Positions 19,675 to 29,982 are shown, counted from the first letter of the stretch. The stretch is 64,000 nucleotides of DNA from JBOGUF01 sp050696075 (GCA_050696075.1 JBOGUF010000138.1:1-64000), one strand, 5' to 3'. The notes: generated by a model not told the origin, from the letters alone. Program-made: numbers and translations.

Positions 19675-20832
19675 ATGCTACGGTCATTTACCATCACGCG
19701 AGTGCGGGACATCGAGATTCGGGTCCATCCGAGTTTCTTGCTTGTCGTGCTCTGGGTGGCGTTCCACTGGGGCGTGATGGACGATCGTGGCATAAGCGCC
19801 CTAATCTACGGCGCCCTGCTCGTCTTCTTCATCTTCTGCTGTGTCGTGCTCCACGAGTTGGGGCACAGCTTCATGGCGTTGCACTTTGGCGTCAAGGTGC
19901 ATGACATCACTTTGCTCCCGATCGGGGGCGTTGCCCGGCTCGAACATCTCCCATCGCGCCCGACGACAGAAGCGTTGATCGCGATTGCCGGCCCGCTGGT
20001 TAACGTCGCGATCGCCGTTGCGCTGGTGCCGCCTCTCTTGCTCCTTGGCGTCTTCAACGGATACAACTCGCTGGTCGACTATCTCTCGTATGTTGACGAC
20101 ATCGCGCCCGGTGGGCTACTGATCTATCTCTTTTTTACGAACGTCATGCTGGTCCTCTTCAACATGCTGCCGGCCTTTCCGATGGATGGCGGGCGCGTCG
20201 TGCGGGCGGGTCTCTCGGCGGTGGTCGGGCGGGAGCGCGCGACCGGCTTTGCCGTCCTACTCGGTCAGGCGGCGGCGGTGGTGCTCGCAATCCTCGGCAT
20301 CTGGTGGGGCGATTATCTCTTGCCGCTGATCGGCCTCTTCATAATCGGCGCGGCCTATGCCGAAGGCCGCGCCGTCCGGCTGGAGTCGGCGATGCGGCGT
20401 CTGCGGGTCGGCCAGTTTGCCTTGTGGGACATGGGCGGCATCTCGGCGCACCACCCACTCACCTACGCGCTGCGCGGCGGTCCGCGCGACGTCGTCGTCA
20501 CCGACGGCTCGCGAGTGATCGGCATGCTCTGGCGGCACCAATTGTTGCCGGGACTGAACGGCGCCATCGCCGGCCGCACGGTCGCTGACGTGATGGATCG
20601 CGACGTCGAGACGGTCGACATTCAAGCGTCGGTCTATGACGTGCAACAGAAGATGCACGAGCTGGACCGCTGGGCGCTGCCGGTCACCGAAGACGGTCTG
20701 TATCGCGGCATTTTCACCGCGGACCGATTTGTCCACGTCTATCGCTACCTCAACGCGCAGTCCGGCGGCTCCCGCTTTGCCGCAAGCTGGGCCGTTGCCA
20801 TCGGTAACGCCTTTCGCGGCTTGATCCGGTAG
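19675..20832 (+). CDS. Site-2 protease family (M50) membrane metalloprotease with CBS-like tail
   Basis: 385 residues. The zinc-binding motif H-E-x-x-H is 'VVLHELGHSFMALHFG' (His60, Glu61, His64) and the third ligand lies in 'FNMLPAFPMDGGRVV' (Asp170). About six membrane helices fill residues 20-230. The C-terminal ~130 residues ('HPLTYALRGGPRDVVVTDGSRVIGML', 'TVADVMDRDVETVDIQASVYDVQQKM') form a pair of CBS-type units, the SpoIVFB-like architecture. Such proteases cut membrane-bound anti-sigma factors or regulators; CBS units often sense nucleotides. The substrate is unknown. The ATG at 19675 has only a weak ribosome site. Confidence 0.88.
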   Translation: MLRSFTITRVRDIEIRVHPSFLLVVLWVAFHWGVMDDRGISALIYGALLVFFIFCCVVLHELGHSFMALHFGVKVHDITLLPIGGVARLEHLPSRPTTEALIAIAGPLVNVAIAVALVPPLLLLGVFNGYNSLVDYLSYVDDIAPGGLLIYLFFTNVMLVLFNMLPAFPMDGGRVVRAGLSAVVGRERATGFAVLLGQAAAVVLAILGIWWGDYLLPLIGLFIIGAAYAEGRAVRLESAMRRLRVGQFALWDMGGISAHHPLTYALRGGPRDVVVTDGSRVIGMLWRHQLLPGLNGAIAGRTVADVMDRDVETVDIQASVYDVQQKMHELDRWALPVTEDGLYRGIFTADRFVHVYRYLNAQSGGSRFAASWAVAIGNAFRGLIR

Positions 20833-20882
20833 GTTCGCGTATCCATCATCACGCCCGCGCGGCTATGGCTCCGCGATCGTCC

Positions 20883-20911
20883 TTGACCTAACGCTTCCCA
20901 AAAGGTAGGAT
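20883..20911 (+). promoter_or_regulatory. Sigma-70 type promoter for rrf2-cysteine desulfurase
   Basis: TTGACC (20883-20888) and TAGGAT (20906-20911) are separated by exactly 17 bp, 42 bp upstream of the regulator's ATG. It would drive the IscR-like regulator and the desulfurase gene downstream. The short leader leaves room for autoregulation. Confidence 0.6.
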
Positions 20912-20952
20912 GCGACGAGAGGGTTTCTGCCCTCCGCGCAGGTGGAGGCGCC

Positions 20953-21423
20953 ATGAAAGTTTCAACTCGCGGCGAGTACGGCGTCCGCGCGATGGTGACG
21001 CTTGCCCATAACTACGGCGCCGGGCCAGTGTCGATCGCGGCGATGGCCAAAGAATCGTCCATACCGTACGCCTACTTGGAACAGCTCATCGTGCCGTTGC
21101 GCAAGGCCGGATTGGTCGAAAGCAAACGCGGCGCACAGGGCGGCTATGTCTTGACCCGCCCGCCGGAACTGGTGGTGGTGGGCGAAGTGTACCGGGTGAT
21201 GGAAGGGCCGGTCGCGCCCATGGACTGCGTTTCTGAAGATCCTGCCGACCAGACGTGCCCACTCATCGACGGCTGTGAGACTCGCCCGGTGTGGATGAAA
21301 GTCCGCGACTCGATTGCGATGACCATCGACTCGATAACGCTCGCCGACTTGATCAACCAGGGCAAGGAGCGACGGGCCGCGCGCGCCGACCGGCTTGTCG
21401 TTGCCGGCACCGACGCGGCCTGA
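20953..21423 (+). CDS. Rrf2 family transcriptional regulator, IscR-like with three cysteines
   Basis: 156 residues. The winged helix-turn-helix is 'MKVSTRGEYGVRAMVTLAHNYG' to 'YLEQLIVPLRKAGLVESKRGAQGGYVLTRPP'. Cys92, Cys102 and Cys108 in 'MDCVSEDPADQTCPLIDGC' match the cluster-ligand region of IscR (C-x5-C-x5-C there, C-x9-C-x5-C here). It therefore probably binds an Fe-S cluster and senses cluster demand. The next gene, 76 bp downstream, is a cysteine desulfurase, the usual IscR target. Confidence 0.88.
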   Translation: MKVSTRGEYGVRAMVTLAHNYGAGPVSIAAMAKESSIPYAYLEQLIVPLRKAGLVESKRGAQGGYVLTRPPELVVVGEVYRVMEGPVAPMDCVSEDPADQTCPLIDGCETRPVWMKVRDSIAMTIDSITLADLINQGKERRAARADRLVVAGTDAA

Positions 21424-21499
21424 TCTCCCGATTTCCGCCCCGTTGATCCATTACTTCTCCCTGTATTCGCATCCCACGCCAACATCCTGGGAGTAGACC

Positions 21500-22693
21500 A
21501 TGCTTCTTCCTGATGGTGACGACACCATCTATCTCGATCATGCCGCCACAACCCCGGTCGATCCCACGGTGCTCGAAGCGATGCTGCCGTATTTCACACG
21601 GCATTTCGGCAACCCATCGAGCATCTATCAACTAGGACAGGACGGTCGTGCAGCGCTCGACCGCTCGCGAAACGCCGTGGCGCGCATCCTTGGTTGCCAG
21701 CCGGCCGAGATCGTCTTCTCGAGCGGGGCGACGGAAAGCAACAACCTTGCGCTCAGCGGCGTCGCTTGGCAGCGTCGTCTGGCGCACCCGGAGGCCGATC
21801 CGCCGCACATCATCACGACCGACATTGAGCATCATGCCGTGCTCCACACGGCGCAATGGCTCGAACGGCAGGGTTTTCCGGTCACGTATCTGCCGTGTGA
21901 TGACGCGGGTTTCGTGGAACCCGCGGCGGTCGAGGCGGCGATTCGGCCCGAGACGTGCCTGATCTCGGTGATGTACGCCAACAACGAAACTGGTTCGATT
22001 CAGCCGATTGTGGAGATCGGCGAAATCGCACGGCGCCACGGCGTCCTCTTTCATACGGATGCGGTGCAAGCGGCGGGTATCCTGCCCTTGTCCGTCGACG
22101 ACCTCAACGTCGACCTGTTGTCGCTTTCGGCCCACAAGTTCTACGGTCCGAAGGGGGTTGGTCTGCTCTACGTCCGGCGTCAGACTCCGATCGCGTATCA
22201 GCAGCATGGGGGAGGGCAGGAGAGCGGGCGGCGTGGCGGCACCGAGAACGTCGCCGGCGTCGTCGGCCTGGCCTCCGCGCTCGAATTGGCCCAACGGACC
22301 CGTATGGGCTACAACAGCCACTGCGCCGGGTTGCGTGACCGCCTGTGGGCCGGCATCCGCGAAGCGATCCCCGACGTCGAACTGAACGGCACGGACGATT
22401 GGACACGCCGGCTGCCGAACAACCTCAACGTATCGATTCCCGGGGTCCAAGGAGAGACGATGCTGCTCAATCTCGACATGCAGGGCATCGCCGCATCGGC
22501 CGGCTCGGCGTGCACGACCGGACGATCCGATCCGAGCCACGTCTTGTTGGCAATGGGCTACGACGAGGCGAGGTGCCGGGCGAGTCTGCGGTTGACGGTC
22601 GGTCGGGGCAACACGACTGAGGAGATTAACGACGCGGTCGACTCGCTGGTTGAGGCGGTCGAGCGGGTGCGTCAGCTCTCGGCGGTCGGCTGA
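21500..22693 (+). CDS. Cysteine desulfurase, NifS/IscS family
   Basis: 397 residues. PLP-dependent aminotransferase class V fold: 'YLDHAATTP' at the N-terminus, 'SSGATESNNLAL', 'HHAVLHTAQWL', the PLP lysine in 'LSAHKFYGPKG' (Lys213) and the catalytic cysteine in 'SAGSACTTGRSDPSHVLLAMG' (Cys338). The Cys-loop with 'SACTTG' is the group I (IscS/NifS) form. It releases sulfur from cysteine for Fe-S cluster and thiouridine synthesis. No iscU is adjacent. Its 3' end overlaps the convergent scpB gene by 22 bp. Confidence 0.93.
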   Translation: MLLPDGDDTIYLDHAATTPVDPTVLEAMLPYFTRHFGNPSSIYQLGQDGRAALDRSRNAVARILGCQPAEIVFSSGATESNNLALSGVAWQRRLAHPEADPPHIITTDIEHHAVLHTAQWLERQGFPVTYLPCDDAGFVEPAAVEAAIRPETCLISVMYANNETGSIQPIVEIGEIARRHGVLFHTDAVQAAGILPLSVDDLNVDLLSLSAHKFYGPKGVGLLYVRRQTPIAYQQHGGGQESGRRGGTENVAGVVGLASALELAQRTRMGYNSHCAGLRDRLWAGIREAIPDVELNGTDDWTRRLPNNLNVSIPGVQGETMLLNLDMQGIAASAGSACTTGRSDPSHVLLAMGYDEARCRASLRLTVGRGNTTEEINDAVDSLVEAVERVRQLSAVG

Positions 22694-23352
22694 GCGACGT
22701 CGGCCTCCGCAACCGCTGCCTTCAGCGCGGTCGCCGCATCTCGGCCGCCCATGTCGCCCAGCGGCGGCAGTTCCTCAAGCGCACGCAGGCCGAAGAGCAT
22801 GAGGAATACGGGCGTCGTTCCGTACTGGAACGGATTCCCCGCGGTTTGCAGCCGGCCGGCGATCTCGATCAGTCCGCGAGCGAGGAGCGTAGCGATTACG
22901 CCAGAGGTATCGACGCCGCGCACGGCCTCGATCTCGGCCCGTGTCACCGGCTGTTCGTAGGCGATGATCGCCAAGGTTTCAAGCGCGGCGGACGAGAGTT
23001 TGGCTTCCCGGTCGAGCCGGAGAAAACGGCGCACGTAGCGCGCGAACCGTGGAGCGGTCGTCAGCTGCACCGTTCCACCGTGGCGCTGCACGACCCATCC
23101 CCGGTCGGCGGCGGCGTCGATCTCCCGTAACGTTTCTTCGATCTGTTCGGCAGGCACCCCGGCGCCCTGCGCCAGTTGATCGATGGTAACCGCTTCGGGT
23201 GCGACTAGCAGCAGCGCTTCGACGAGCGCCAGGAGCTCGGGGCCGGGTGCGGGGCCGTCGAGCGCGTCGAGGACAAGCGACTCCTGGCGCGGCCCGTCTC
23301 GCCGTTCCTTGGCCGTGTCCTCGGAGTCGATCTCCTTCGGCTGCCGGCGCAT
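22672..23352 (-). CDS. scpB: Segregation and condensation protein B
   Basis: 226 residues from the ATG at 23352, which shares one base with the scpA stop. Two winged-helix domains: 'LLALVEALLLVAPEAVTIDQLAQGAGV' and 'ALETLAIIAYEQPVTRAEIEAVRGVDTSGVIATLLARGLIEIAGRLQTAGNPFQYGTT', the second being the ScpB signature. ScpB dimers bind ScpA and the SMC head to form the chromosome condensin. The C-terminal tail 'AVAEADVAQPTAES' is variable. Confidence 0.93.
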   Translation of the reverse strand: MRRQPKEIDSEDTAKERRDGPRQESLVLDALDGPAPGPELLALVEALLLVAPEAVTIDQLAQGAGVPAEQIEETLREIDAAADRGWVVQRHGGTVQLTTAPRFARYVRRFLRLDREAKLSSAALETLAIIAYEQPVTRAEIEAVRGVDTSGVIATLLARGLIEIAGRLQTAGNPFQYGTTPVFLMLFGLRALEELPPLGDMGGRDAATALKAAVAEADVAQPTAES

Positions 23353-24182
23353 CAGTCGTCGGCGGCGCGGCCGGCGTAAGGCTCGGCCAGTCGAATCGGG
23401 TCGGAGGATGACCGGCGAACATTGATGTCGCCGAAGGGGGCTGCCTGGTCGGCGTCGACGATGCGCCGCCGGATGAGGATCAACAGGGCGAGAAATGCGG
23501 TCAAGAGCTCGTGGCGGTCGGTGCAAACACTGGACATGGTGGAGAAGCGCGTCGCGCCACGGTGCGGCACGAGCGACATAACGCGCTCGATCATCTCTCG
23601 GAGCGAGACGAGGCGAGCCACCGGCAGCGCGCTTCGTGGGTTCGGCAGGACCGAAAGTCGGCGCTTGATCGCCCGTGCCAGCAGTCCAGGCTCGTGGTGC
23701 GCCAAACGGGGCGCCGACGCCTCCGGGCGCGCAATTCCACCGTCGGATCGGCCAAAGGCGTGCTCGCCGGCGGCGACGCGCTGAGCGAGGTGGCTCGCGG
23801 CTTCCTTCACGGAACGATACTCGATCAACTGATGGACGAGATCGGCGCCGATCTCGTCGTCGCTCTCCGCGGTGGGGCGCGGAAGCAGGGAGCGCGACTT
23901 CAGCAGGACCAGCCGCGAACCGACGGCGGTGAATTCCGCGACGACCTGGGGCGGCGCGGCGCCGAGGCCAACAACGTGGTCCAAAAACTGGTCGGTCACC
24001 GCGACCAGGGAGACATCGGTGATCGCGAGCTGGCTCCGCTCGATAAGCCGCAAAAGCACGTCGAGTGGCCCCTCGAAGATCGGGAGGCGGAGCTGATAGT
24101 TCTCGAGGTTGACAGGAACGGCAAGCAGAGCAGTCACGGCAGGGGAAGTGTACGGCAAACGGGTCCGATTGTGTACGGACAT
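23352..24182 (-). CDS. scpA: Segregation and condensation protein A (kleisin)
   Basis: About 276 residues. The N-terminal kleisin segment is 'YQLRLPIFEGPLDVLLRLIERSQLAITDVSLVAVTDQFL', the middle has 'EFTAVGSRLVLLKSRSLLP', and the C-terminal winged helix has 'TAFLALLILIRRRIVDADQAAPFGDI'. It bridges the two SMC heads. Start is uncertain: ATG 24182, upstream GTG 24209 (which would overlap the HD gene) and GTG 24137 are in frame, with no clear ribosome site at any of them. It is part of the minus-strand run from oppD to scpB. Confidence 0.9.
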   Translation of the reverse strand: MSVHNRTRLPYTSPAVTALLAVPVNLENYQLRLPIFEGPLDVLLRLIERSQLAITDVSLVAVTDQFLDHVVGLGAAPPQVVAEFTAVGSRLVLLKSRSLLPRPTAESDDEIGADLVHQLIEYRSVKEAASHLAQRVAAGEHAFGRSDGGIARPEASAPRLAHHEPGLLARAIKRRLSVLPNPRSALPVARLVSLREMIERVMSLVPHRGATRFSTMSSVCTDRHELLTAFLALLILIRRRIVDADQAAPFGDINVRRSSSDPIRLAEPYAGRAADD

Positions 24183-24189
24183 ATCACGA

Positions 24190-24732
24190 TCACGGTGTCC
24201 GCTCGTCACAGGCGATCAGGATCGCCAAGGCATCGTCGTGCGGCGGTGGTTGAGCCTCGTGCCGCGCAATGAGCCAGCATGTCCGAGGCGAACAGCCCAG
24301 CCGGGCGGCCTCTTCCGCGCCGAGTTGGGGATGATGGACGGCCAGCGCCAGTCCAAGGCGCCAGCGAGGCGCCGGAAGTGTCGCCAAACGCTCCAGGAGT
24401 GACGGGGCGAGGCGGCCGAGCAGCACGCGCGCTACGCGATGAACGAGCCGCACCTGCCCATGCGGTGATCGCTTGCCGAGGTCGTGGAGGAGGGCGGCCT
24501 GTAAGAGGTCCATGTCCGCTACCCCGACACGACGCAATGCGTCGAAGTCGCGGCAAAGGTGGCGCCGGTCGAACTCCGGCAGGGATGAGAAGGCGGCGAC
24601 CTGCCGTGGGGACAGCCTGGCGGCGTGAATCGCGGCTTGCTCGTCGACCGGGGCGGAACGAAGCGCCGCATGTCCTTGGCGGAGGCGATGAAGCGCGATC
24701 GAGACCGCGTTAGGCAGGGATACCGTCGCCAT
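24190..24732 (-). CDS. HD-domain phosphohydrolase-like protein
   Basis: 180 residues from the ATG at 24732. It has 'FDRRHLCRDFDALRRVG', 'DMDLLQAALLHDLGK' (the His-Asp pair of HD domains) and later 'GLALAVHHPQLGAEEAARLG' and 'CWLIARHEAQ', which supply further histidines. It starts 2 bp after the M50 protease stop, so it is translated from the same mRNA. Small HD proteins of this type are usually nucleotide or cyclic-dinucleotide phosphohydrolases, but the substrate is unknown. Confidence 0.75.
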   Translation of the reverse strand: MATVSLPNAVSIALHRLRQGHAALRSAPVDEQAAIHAARLSPRQVAAFSSLPEFDRRHLCRDFDALRRVGVADMDLLQAALLHDLGKRSPHGQVRLVHRVARVLLGRLAPSLLERLATLPAPRWRLGLALAVHHPQLGAEEAARLGCSPRTCWLIARHEAQPPPHDDALAILIACDERTP

Positions 24733-24734
24733 GT

Positions 24735-25502
24735 CTAGAGCAACAGCCTGATCAGCAGGTCCCGCACTGGAGAGATCATGGCGGACGTGATCCCTTCGCC
24801 TCCGATCCGGCCACTGATGAAAAAGAGGACGAAGAGGATGATAAAGCCGTAGCGCTCCATCGGCGCCAGAATGGGATACCAAAAGTTGGGGAGCAGGCCA
24901 GTCAAGATCTTATGACCGTCAAGGGGCGGTATCGGGATCATGTTGAACGCGGCCAGCAGGATGTTGACCCAAAGGAACCACTCCATGTAGTACCCGAGCT
25001 CGCCGAGGTCCGTGCCATTGTTGCGGGCGATGCGTAAGGGGATCGCAACGGCGGCCGCCTGTACGACGTTCGAGAGCGGGCCCGCCACGGCGACGAGGGC
25101 CATCGCGCGCTGGCGCTGGAGGATGCCGGGGCCGCTGAGGCGATTCGGGTTGACCGGAACGGGCTTGCCCCAGCCGATGAAGCTGTAGCCAAGCGAGATC
25201 ATCACCATGCCGAAGAACCCGAAAGGTTCGAAGTGCATGAGCGGATTGAGCGTGATCCGGCCAAGATCGCGCGCCGTCGAGTCGCCCAAGCGCCAGGCGG
25301 TGTAAGCGTGCATGAACTCGTGGATCGTGGTGGCAATGATGAACGAGCCGAGGACGGCGAAGATCTGCCGCGGTTCGGGCAGGGAACGACCGCCCACCAC
25401 CTGAGTCACCAGGACGAGGAGAAGGATCAGGTAGAGCCCGGAGTTTGGGTCTCCCCGATTGATAAAAGAGAGGCGGTGATCGCCGGCTCCGAACGGTCGC
25501 AC
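24735..25502 (-). CDS. Site-2 protease family (M50) membrane protease, YwhC-like
   Basis: 255 residues, GTG start at 25502, four to six hydrophobic helices. The metal motif is 'TTIHEFMHAYTAW' (His61, Glu62, His65), with the second site 'FNMIPIPPLDGHKIL' (Asp195). No PDZ or CBS domain, so it is the minimal YwhC/Rv-type branch, whose substrates are mostly unknown. It starts 9 bp after the oppF stop. Confidence 0.88.
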   Translation of the reverse strand: MRPFGAGDHRLSFINRGDPNSGLYLILLLVLVTQVVGGRSLPEPRQIFAVLGSFIIATTIHEFMHAYTAWRLGDSTARDLGRITLNPLMHFEPFGFFGMVMISLGYSFIGWGKPVPVNPNRLSGPGILQRQRAMALVAVAGPLSNVVQAAAVAIPLRIARNNGTDLGELGYYMEWFLWVNILLAAFNMIPIPPLDGHKILTGLLPNFWYPILAPMERYGFIILFVLFFISGRIGGEGITSAMISPVRDLLIRLLL

Positions 25503-25511
25503 GACCGCGCG

Positions 25512-26561
25512 CTACGCCCCCGATCCCGGATACAAGTGGCACGCGACAAAATGCCCGTTGCCCTGGTCTGAAAAGATCGGGTCAACCTGCTTGCAGACCT
25601 CCATAGAGTAGGGGCAGCGCGTGTGGAAGTGACACCCGGACGGCGGATTGATCGGGCTCGGCACGTCGCCGCTGAGGATGATTCGCTCGCGCCGCTTCTC
25701 GATGACCGGGTCCGGGATGGGCACGGCCGAGAGGAGCGCCTTCGTGTAGGGGTGGAGCGGTTCCTCGTACAGTTCGGTGCGTTCTGCCATCTCGACGATT
25801 TTGCCGAGATACATCACGGCGACGCGGTTGGAGATGTGCTTGACCACCGAGAGATCGTGCGCGATAAAGAGGTAGGTAAGCCCGAACTGATTTTGCAGAT
25901 CTTCCATCAGGTTGACGATTTGGGCTTGGATTGAGACGTCGAGCGCGGAGACCGGCTCATCAGCGACGATGAAGTCCGGATTGGCCGCGAGCGCGCGGGC
26001 GATGCCGATGCGCTGCCGCTGACCGCCGGAGAACTCGTGCGGATACCGGTTGGCAAAGTAGGGGTTGAGGCCGACGGTCTCCAGGAGTTCTTGCACACGC
26101 TGGGTGCGTTCATTCTTGGCCACCAGGTGGTGGATTTGCATCGGCTCGGAGATGATGTTGCCGACCGTCATGCGGGGATTAAGCGAAGCGTAGGGATCTT
26201 GGAAGATCATCTGGAGGTGGCGGCGCATGCGGCGCATGTCGCCTCCGTCGAGTTTCGTCAGGTCCTTGCCTTGAAAGACGACCTCGCCTGCAGTTGGCTT
26301 GTAGAGTTGGAGAATGGCGCGTCCTGTCGTTGACTTGCCGCAGCCGGACTCGCCCACGAGGCCAAGCGTTTCGCCGCGCTTGACTTCAAAGGAGACACCG
26401 TCCACAGCCTGCACGGCCCCGACTTTGCGCTGGAAGATGATCCCCTGGGTCAGAGGGAAGTGCATAACGAGGTCTTTGACGGTCAGCAGCGGTTCGCTGC
26501 CGTTCTGACCGGCCGACGAGGTCGGCACTTGTTGAGTCCGGCGATCGACGTCAACGGCCAT
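25512..26561 (-). CDS. Oligopeptide/dipeptide ABC importer ATPase, OppF/DppF type
   Basis: 349 residues: Walker A 'GESGCGKST', Q-loop 'MIFQDPYASLNPRMTVG', signature 'FSGGQRQRIG', Walker B 'DFIVADEPVSALD', H-loop 'IAHDLSV'. The C-terminal oligopeptide extension has 'PSGCHFHTRCPYSMEVC', the cysteine motif that holds a 4Fe-4S cluster in some Opp/Dpp ATPases. It begins directly after the oppD stop. No permease or binding-protein gene accompanies this pair here, so it must partner with subunits encoded elsewhere. Confidence 0.92.
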   Translation of the reverse strand: MAVDVDRRTQQVPTSSAGQNGSEPLLTVKDLVMHFPLTQGIIFQRKVGAVQAVDGVSFEVKRGETLGLVGESGCGKSTTGRAILQLYKPTAGEVVFQGKDLTKLDGGDMRRMRRHLQMIFQDPYASLNPRMTVGNIISEPMQIHHLVAKNERTQRVQELLETVGLNPYFANRYPHEFSGGQRQRIGIARALAANPDFIVADEPVSALDVSIQAQIVNLMEDLQNQFGLTYLFIAHDLSVVKHISNRVAVMYLGKIVEMAERTELYEEPLHPYTKALLSAVPIPDPVIEKRRERIILSGDVPSPINPPSGCHFHTRCPYSMEVCKQVDPIFSDQGNGHFVACHLYPGSGA

Positions 26562-27632
<1,071 letters not shown>

Positions 27633-27855
27633 CGTCGCTCCTCTCGAACTCTCCCCGTCCACGGCGCTCGGACCCGGCTGAAGTAGGCCGGCCAGCGAAC
27701 ATCCGTATCACCCGTCCTCGCGCCGCCGCGCAACACCTGAATCCACGAAATCTTGGTTGCGGCGGCAGCATAGCATACGGCGTGAAACAGGCACAACAGG
27801 CGATTGAACCGGGCTTACAAGGCGGTGATTCGAGTAGGGGTCAGAATGGGCGGGG

Positions 27856-28295
27856 TCACCCTGACGGCGAATAGTCGCCGAACCAGATCACGTCGGGCAG
27901 ATGTTCGATCCGACGGTAGAGGCGACGGTCGGCAGTGACAAACGGAACCTCGAAGCTGCTTGCGAGGGCAACGTACAAGCTATCGTAGAACGCACAGCCG
28001 TACTGATGACGATATGGAGGGCGGCAATGAGGTAATCGCGACTGCTGTAAACCTCGAGCGGCAGACTGAGCAATCTGACAACCGCGGCCTCGGCGTTTGT
28101 CGAGTCGAGCCGTGGGTTTCGGCCACGGCTCGCGTTCGTTATCGCGGATCCGACTTCGGACCAGATCACATCTGGGGCCATCAAAGCGACATCGCCCAGG
28201 AGTGCGTGAATCAATAGCACATTCGCTTGTTCGAGATCGTCCTCATCTGGAAGGTGCCACTTGGCGACGACCGATGCGTCGACGACGAGGCGCCG
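27856..28295 (-). pseudogene. VapC-type PIN-domain toxin, frameshifted
   Basis: The first frame gives 'LVVDASVVAKWHLPDEDD' (first PIN Asp), 'APDVIWSEVGSAITNA' (with Glu) and 'YLIAALHI', then becomes nonsense. A second frame resumes with 'RHQYGCAFYDSLYVALASSF' and 'PFVTADRRLYRRIEHLP' (the remaining acidic residues) and ends at 27856. A single missing base at about 28011 explains the switch. In addition, no ATG, GTG or TTG lies just before the PIN start in this frame; the nearest ATG is about 90 bp upstream inside the antitoxin gene. The toxin is probably dead. Confidence 0.78.
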
Positions 28296-28671
28296 ACCAA
28301 GATGCGTAGCGATCTTCCCGCTCCTCTCGTACCTCCCGAATGAGGTCGGCCGTCGTCCGCGGCGCGATCGACCAGCCCTTTTGGGCATCGAGGATCTCTG
28401 CAAGGAGTTTCTTTTGACGGATCTGTTCCTCGGGCGTCCATTCTACGCGGTAAATTGGCTCAATGGTGGCCTCTCGCGCCGGTCGCTCCATTCTCGCTGG
28501 CGCGACCATTGCCGCTAAGTCGTCGCGTCGTATCCTAATTTTGCGCGTGCCGACGCGAAACGCGGGCAGACGCTTCGCATTGATCCACCGCCAAACGGTT
28601 GATGGGCTGACGCCGAGCGCTCGCGCGGCCTCGGACACGCTATAATCGTCTCGATCCAACGACATTGCCAT
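28243..28671 (-). CDS. Excisionase-type helix-turn-helix protein, probable antitoxin of the adjacent PIN toxin
   Basis: 142 residues. The N-terminal domain 'YSVSEAARALGVSPSTVWRWINAKRLPAFRVGTRKIRIRRDDL' is a MerR/excisionase-type HTH_17. The C-terminal part 'SIAPRTTADLIREVREEREDRY' resembles the toxin-neutralising tail of PIN-associated antitoxins. Its end overlaps the start of the broken vapC, the usual arrangement of such pairs. Known VapBC systems autoregulate by antitoxin binding upstream of its own gene. Confidence 0.75.
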   Translation of the reverse strand: MAMSLDRDDYSVSEAARALGVSPSTVWRWINAKRLPAFRVGTRKIRIRRDDLAAMVAPARMERPAREATIEPIYRVEWTPEEQIRQKKLLAEILDAQKGWSIAPRTTADLIREVREEREDRYASWSAPRRRRIGRRQVAPSR

Positions 28672-28863
28672 AGAATGCGCTCCCCGTTACATGCCCATTG
28701 CACTTCATATCATTTCATTCATTGCATTCATCGTCAACCGAGTTTGGCCACGATAGGCAGGTCGCAGTCTGTTAGGGCAATTGCTCGCTTACGCCGGGTG
28801 CCGTATAAACGGCACATCTGTTCGACTGATCCGGATTGGATGAGCGGCGGGGGAAAACGGTTG

Positions 28864-29982
28864 ATGGACGTGGTGGCGCGGGACGAGACGCGCGAAGAAG
28901 CAACGCGTGCGGATCGATCGTATTGGGTTGGCTTCAGTCGCACGCCGTACATCGGTCCGACGCGGATTCGACGGCTCCTCGATCACTTTGGCGATTTGGG
29001 GAGGGCTTGGAACGCGGACGAGCGTGAGCTGCGCCGCGTGCTCGACGAGCGGTCAGCGGAGAGCGTGATCGAGACCAGACGCACGCTTGCGCTCGACCAC
29101 GAAATGGAGCGCATAAACCGCCTTGGCATCGCCGTCCTCACGCTCGTCGACGACGACTACCCGCGTCTCCTGCGCGAGATTCCGGCGCCGCCGCCCGTTC
29201 TCTATCTTCGCGGAAATCTGAAGTCGGAGGATGTCACCGCGATTGCCATCGTTGGCACGCGACGCTCGACGTCGTATGGGCGAGAGGTCGCGGCGCGTAT
29301 CGCCGGCGAATTAGCGGCGGAGGGAGTGACGGTCGTGTCGGGTTTGGCCCGCGGGATCGACGGCGTCGCCCACAAGGCGGCGCTCGACGCCGGCGGCCGG
29401 ACGATCGCGGTGATGGGGAGCGGCGTGAACGTCGTTTATCCGCCGGAGCATCGCCAACTGGCGGAGCGGATTCTCGAACAAGGGGCACTCGTGTCGGATT
29501 ACCCACTGGACCGGGCGCCGGACGCGGTCAACTTTCCAGCGCGCAACAGGATCATCTCCGGCATGACGCTGGGGACGATCGTGATCGAGGCGCCCGCGCG
29601 GAGCGGCGCGCTGATCACGACCGACTTCGCCGCCGACCAAGGACGCGAGGTCTTTGTCGTGCCGGGCAGCGTCCTGTCCGCCGCAAGTGCCGGCTGCCAT
29701 CGACTGCTCCGCGACGGCGCCCGTCCGGTCACCTGCGCGGCTGACGTTCTCGAAGACTTGAACATCAACCATCGGCGGGAACAGGCCGCGGTCCAGCAGG
29801 CGCTGCCGCTTGACGAGGATGAGCGGCGGGTCTTGGCGCTCCTGTCCGGCGATCCGCAACACATCGACGAACTCGCTGCCGCGGCGAATCTCCCGACTCC
29901 GCGGTGCGGCGCGCTGATGCTGACCATGGAGCTCAAAGGATTGGTCCGCAACCAGGGCGCTCAACACTATGTGCGCGGCTGA
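28864..29982 (+). CDS. dprA: DNA-processing protein DprA (Smf)
   Basis: 372 residues from ATG 28864; the frame is open to 28675, with an alternative ATG at 28840. An N-terminal helix-hairpin part ('YIGPTRIRRLLDHFGDL') precedes the Rossmann core, with 'AIVGTRRSTSYGREVAARIAGELAAEG', 'VVSGLARGIDGVAHKAAL', 'VMGSGVNVVYPPEHRQLAERI' and 'FPARNRIISGM'. A C-terminal winged helix ('DERRVLALLSGDPQHIDELAAAANLP') follows. DprA loads RecA on incoming single-stranded DNA in transformation. It precedes topA, the order seen in many bacteria. Confidence 0.93.
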   Translation: MDVVARDETREEATRADRSYWVGFSRTPYIGPTRIRRLLDHFGDLGRAWNADERELRRVLDERSAESVIETRRTLALDHEMERINRLGIAVLTLVDDDYPRLLREIPAPPPVLYLRGNLKSEDVTAIAIVGTRRSTSYGREVAARIAGELAAEGVTVVSGLARGIDGVAHKAALDAGGRTIAVMGSGVNVVYPPEHRQLAERILEQGALVSDYPLDRAPDAVNFPARNRIISGMTLGTIVIEAPARSGALITTDFAADQGREVFVVPGSVLSAASAGCHRLLRDGARPVTCAADVLEDLNINHRREQAAVQQALPLDEDERRVLALLSGDPQHIDELAAAANLPTPRCGALMLTMELKGLVRNQGAQHYVRG

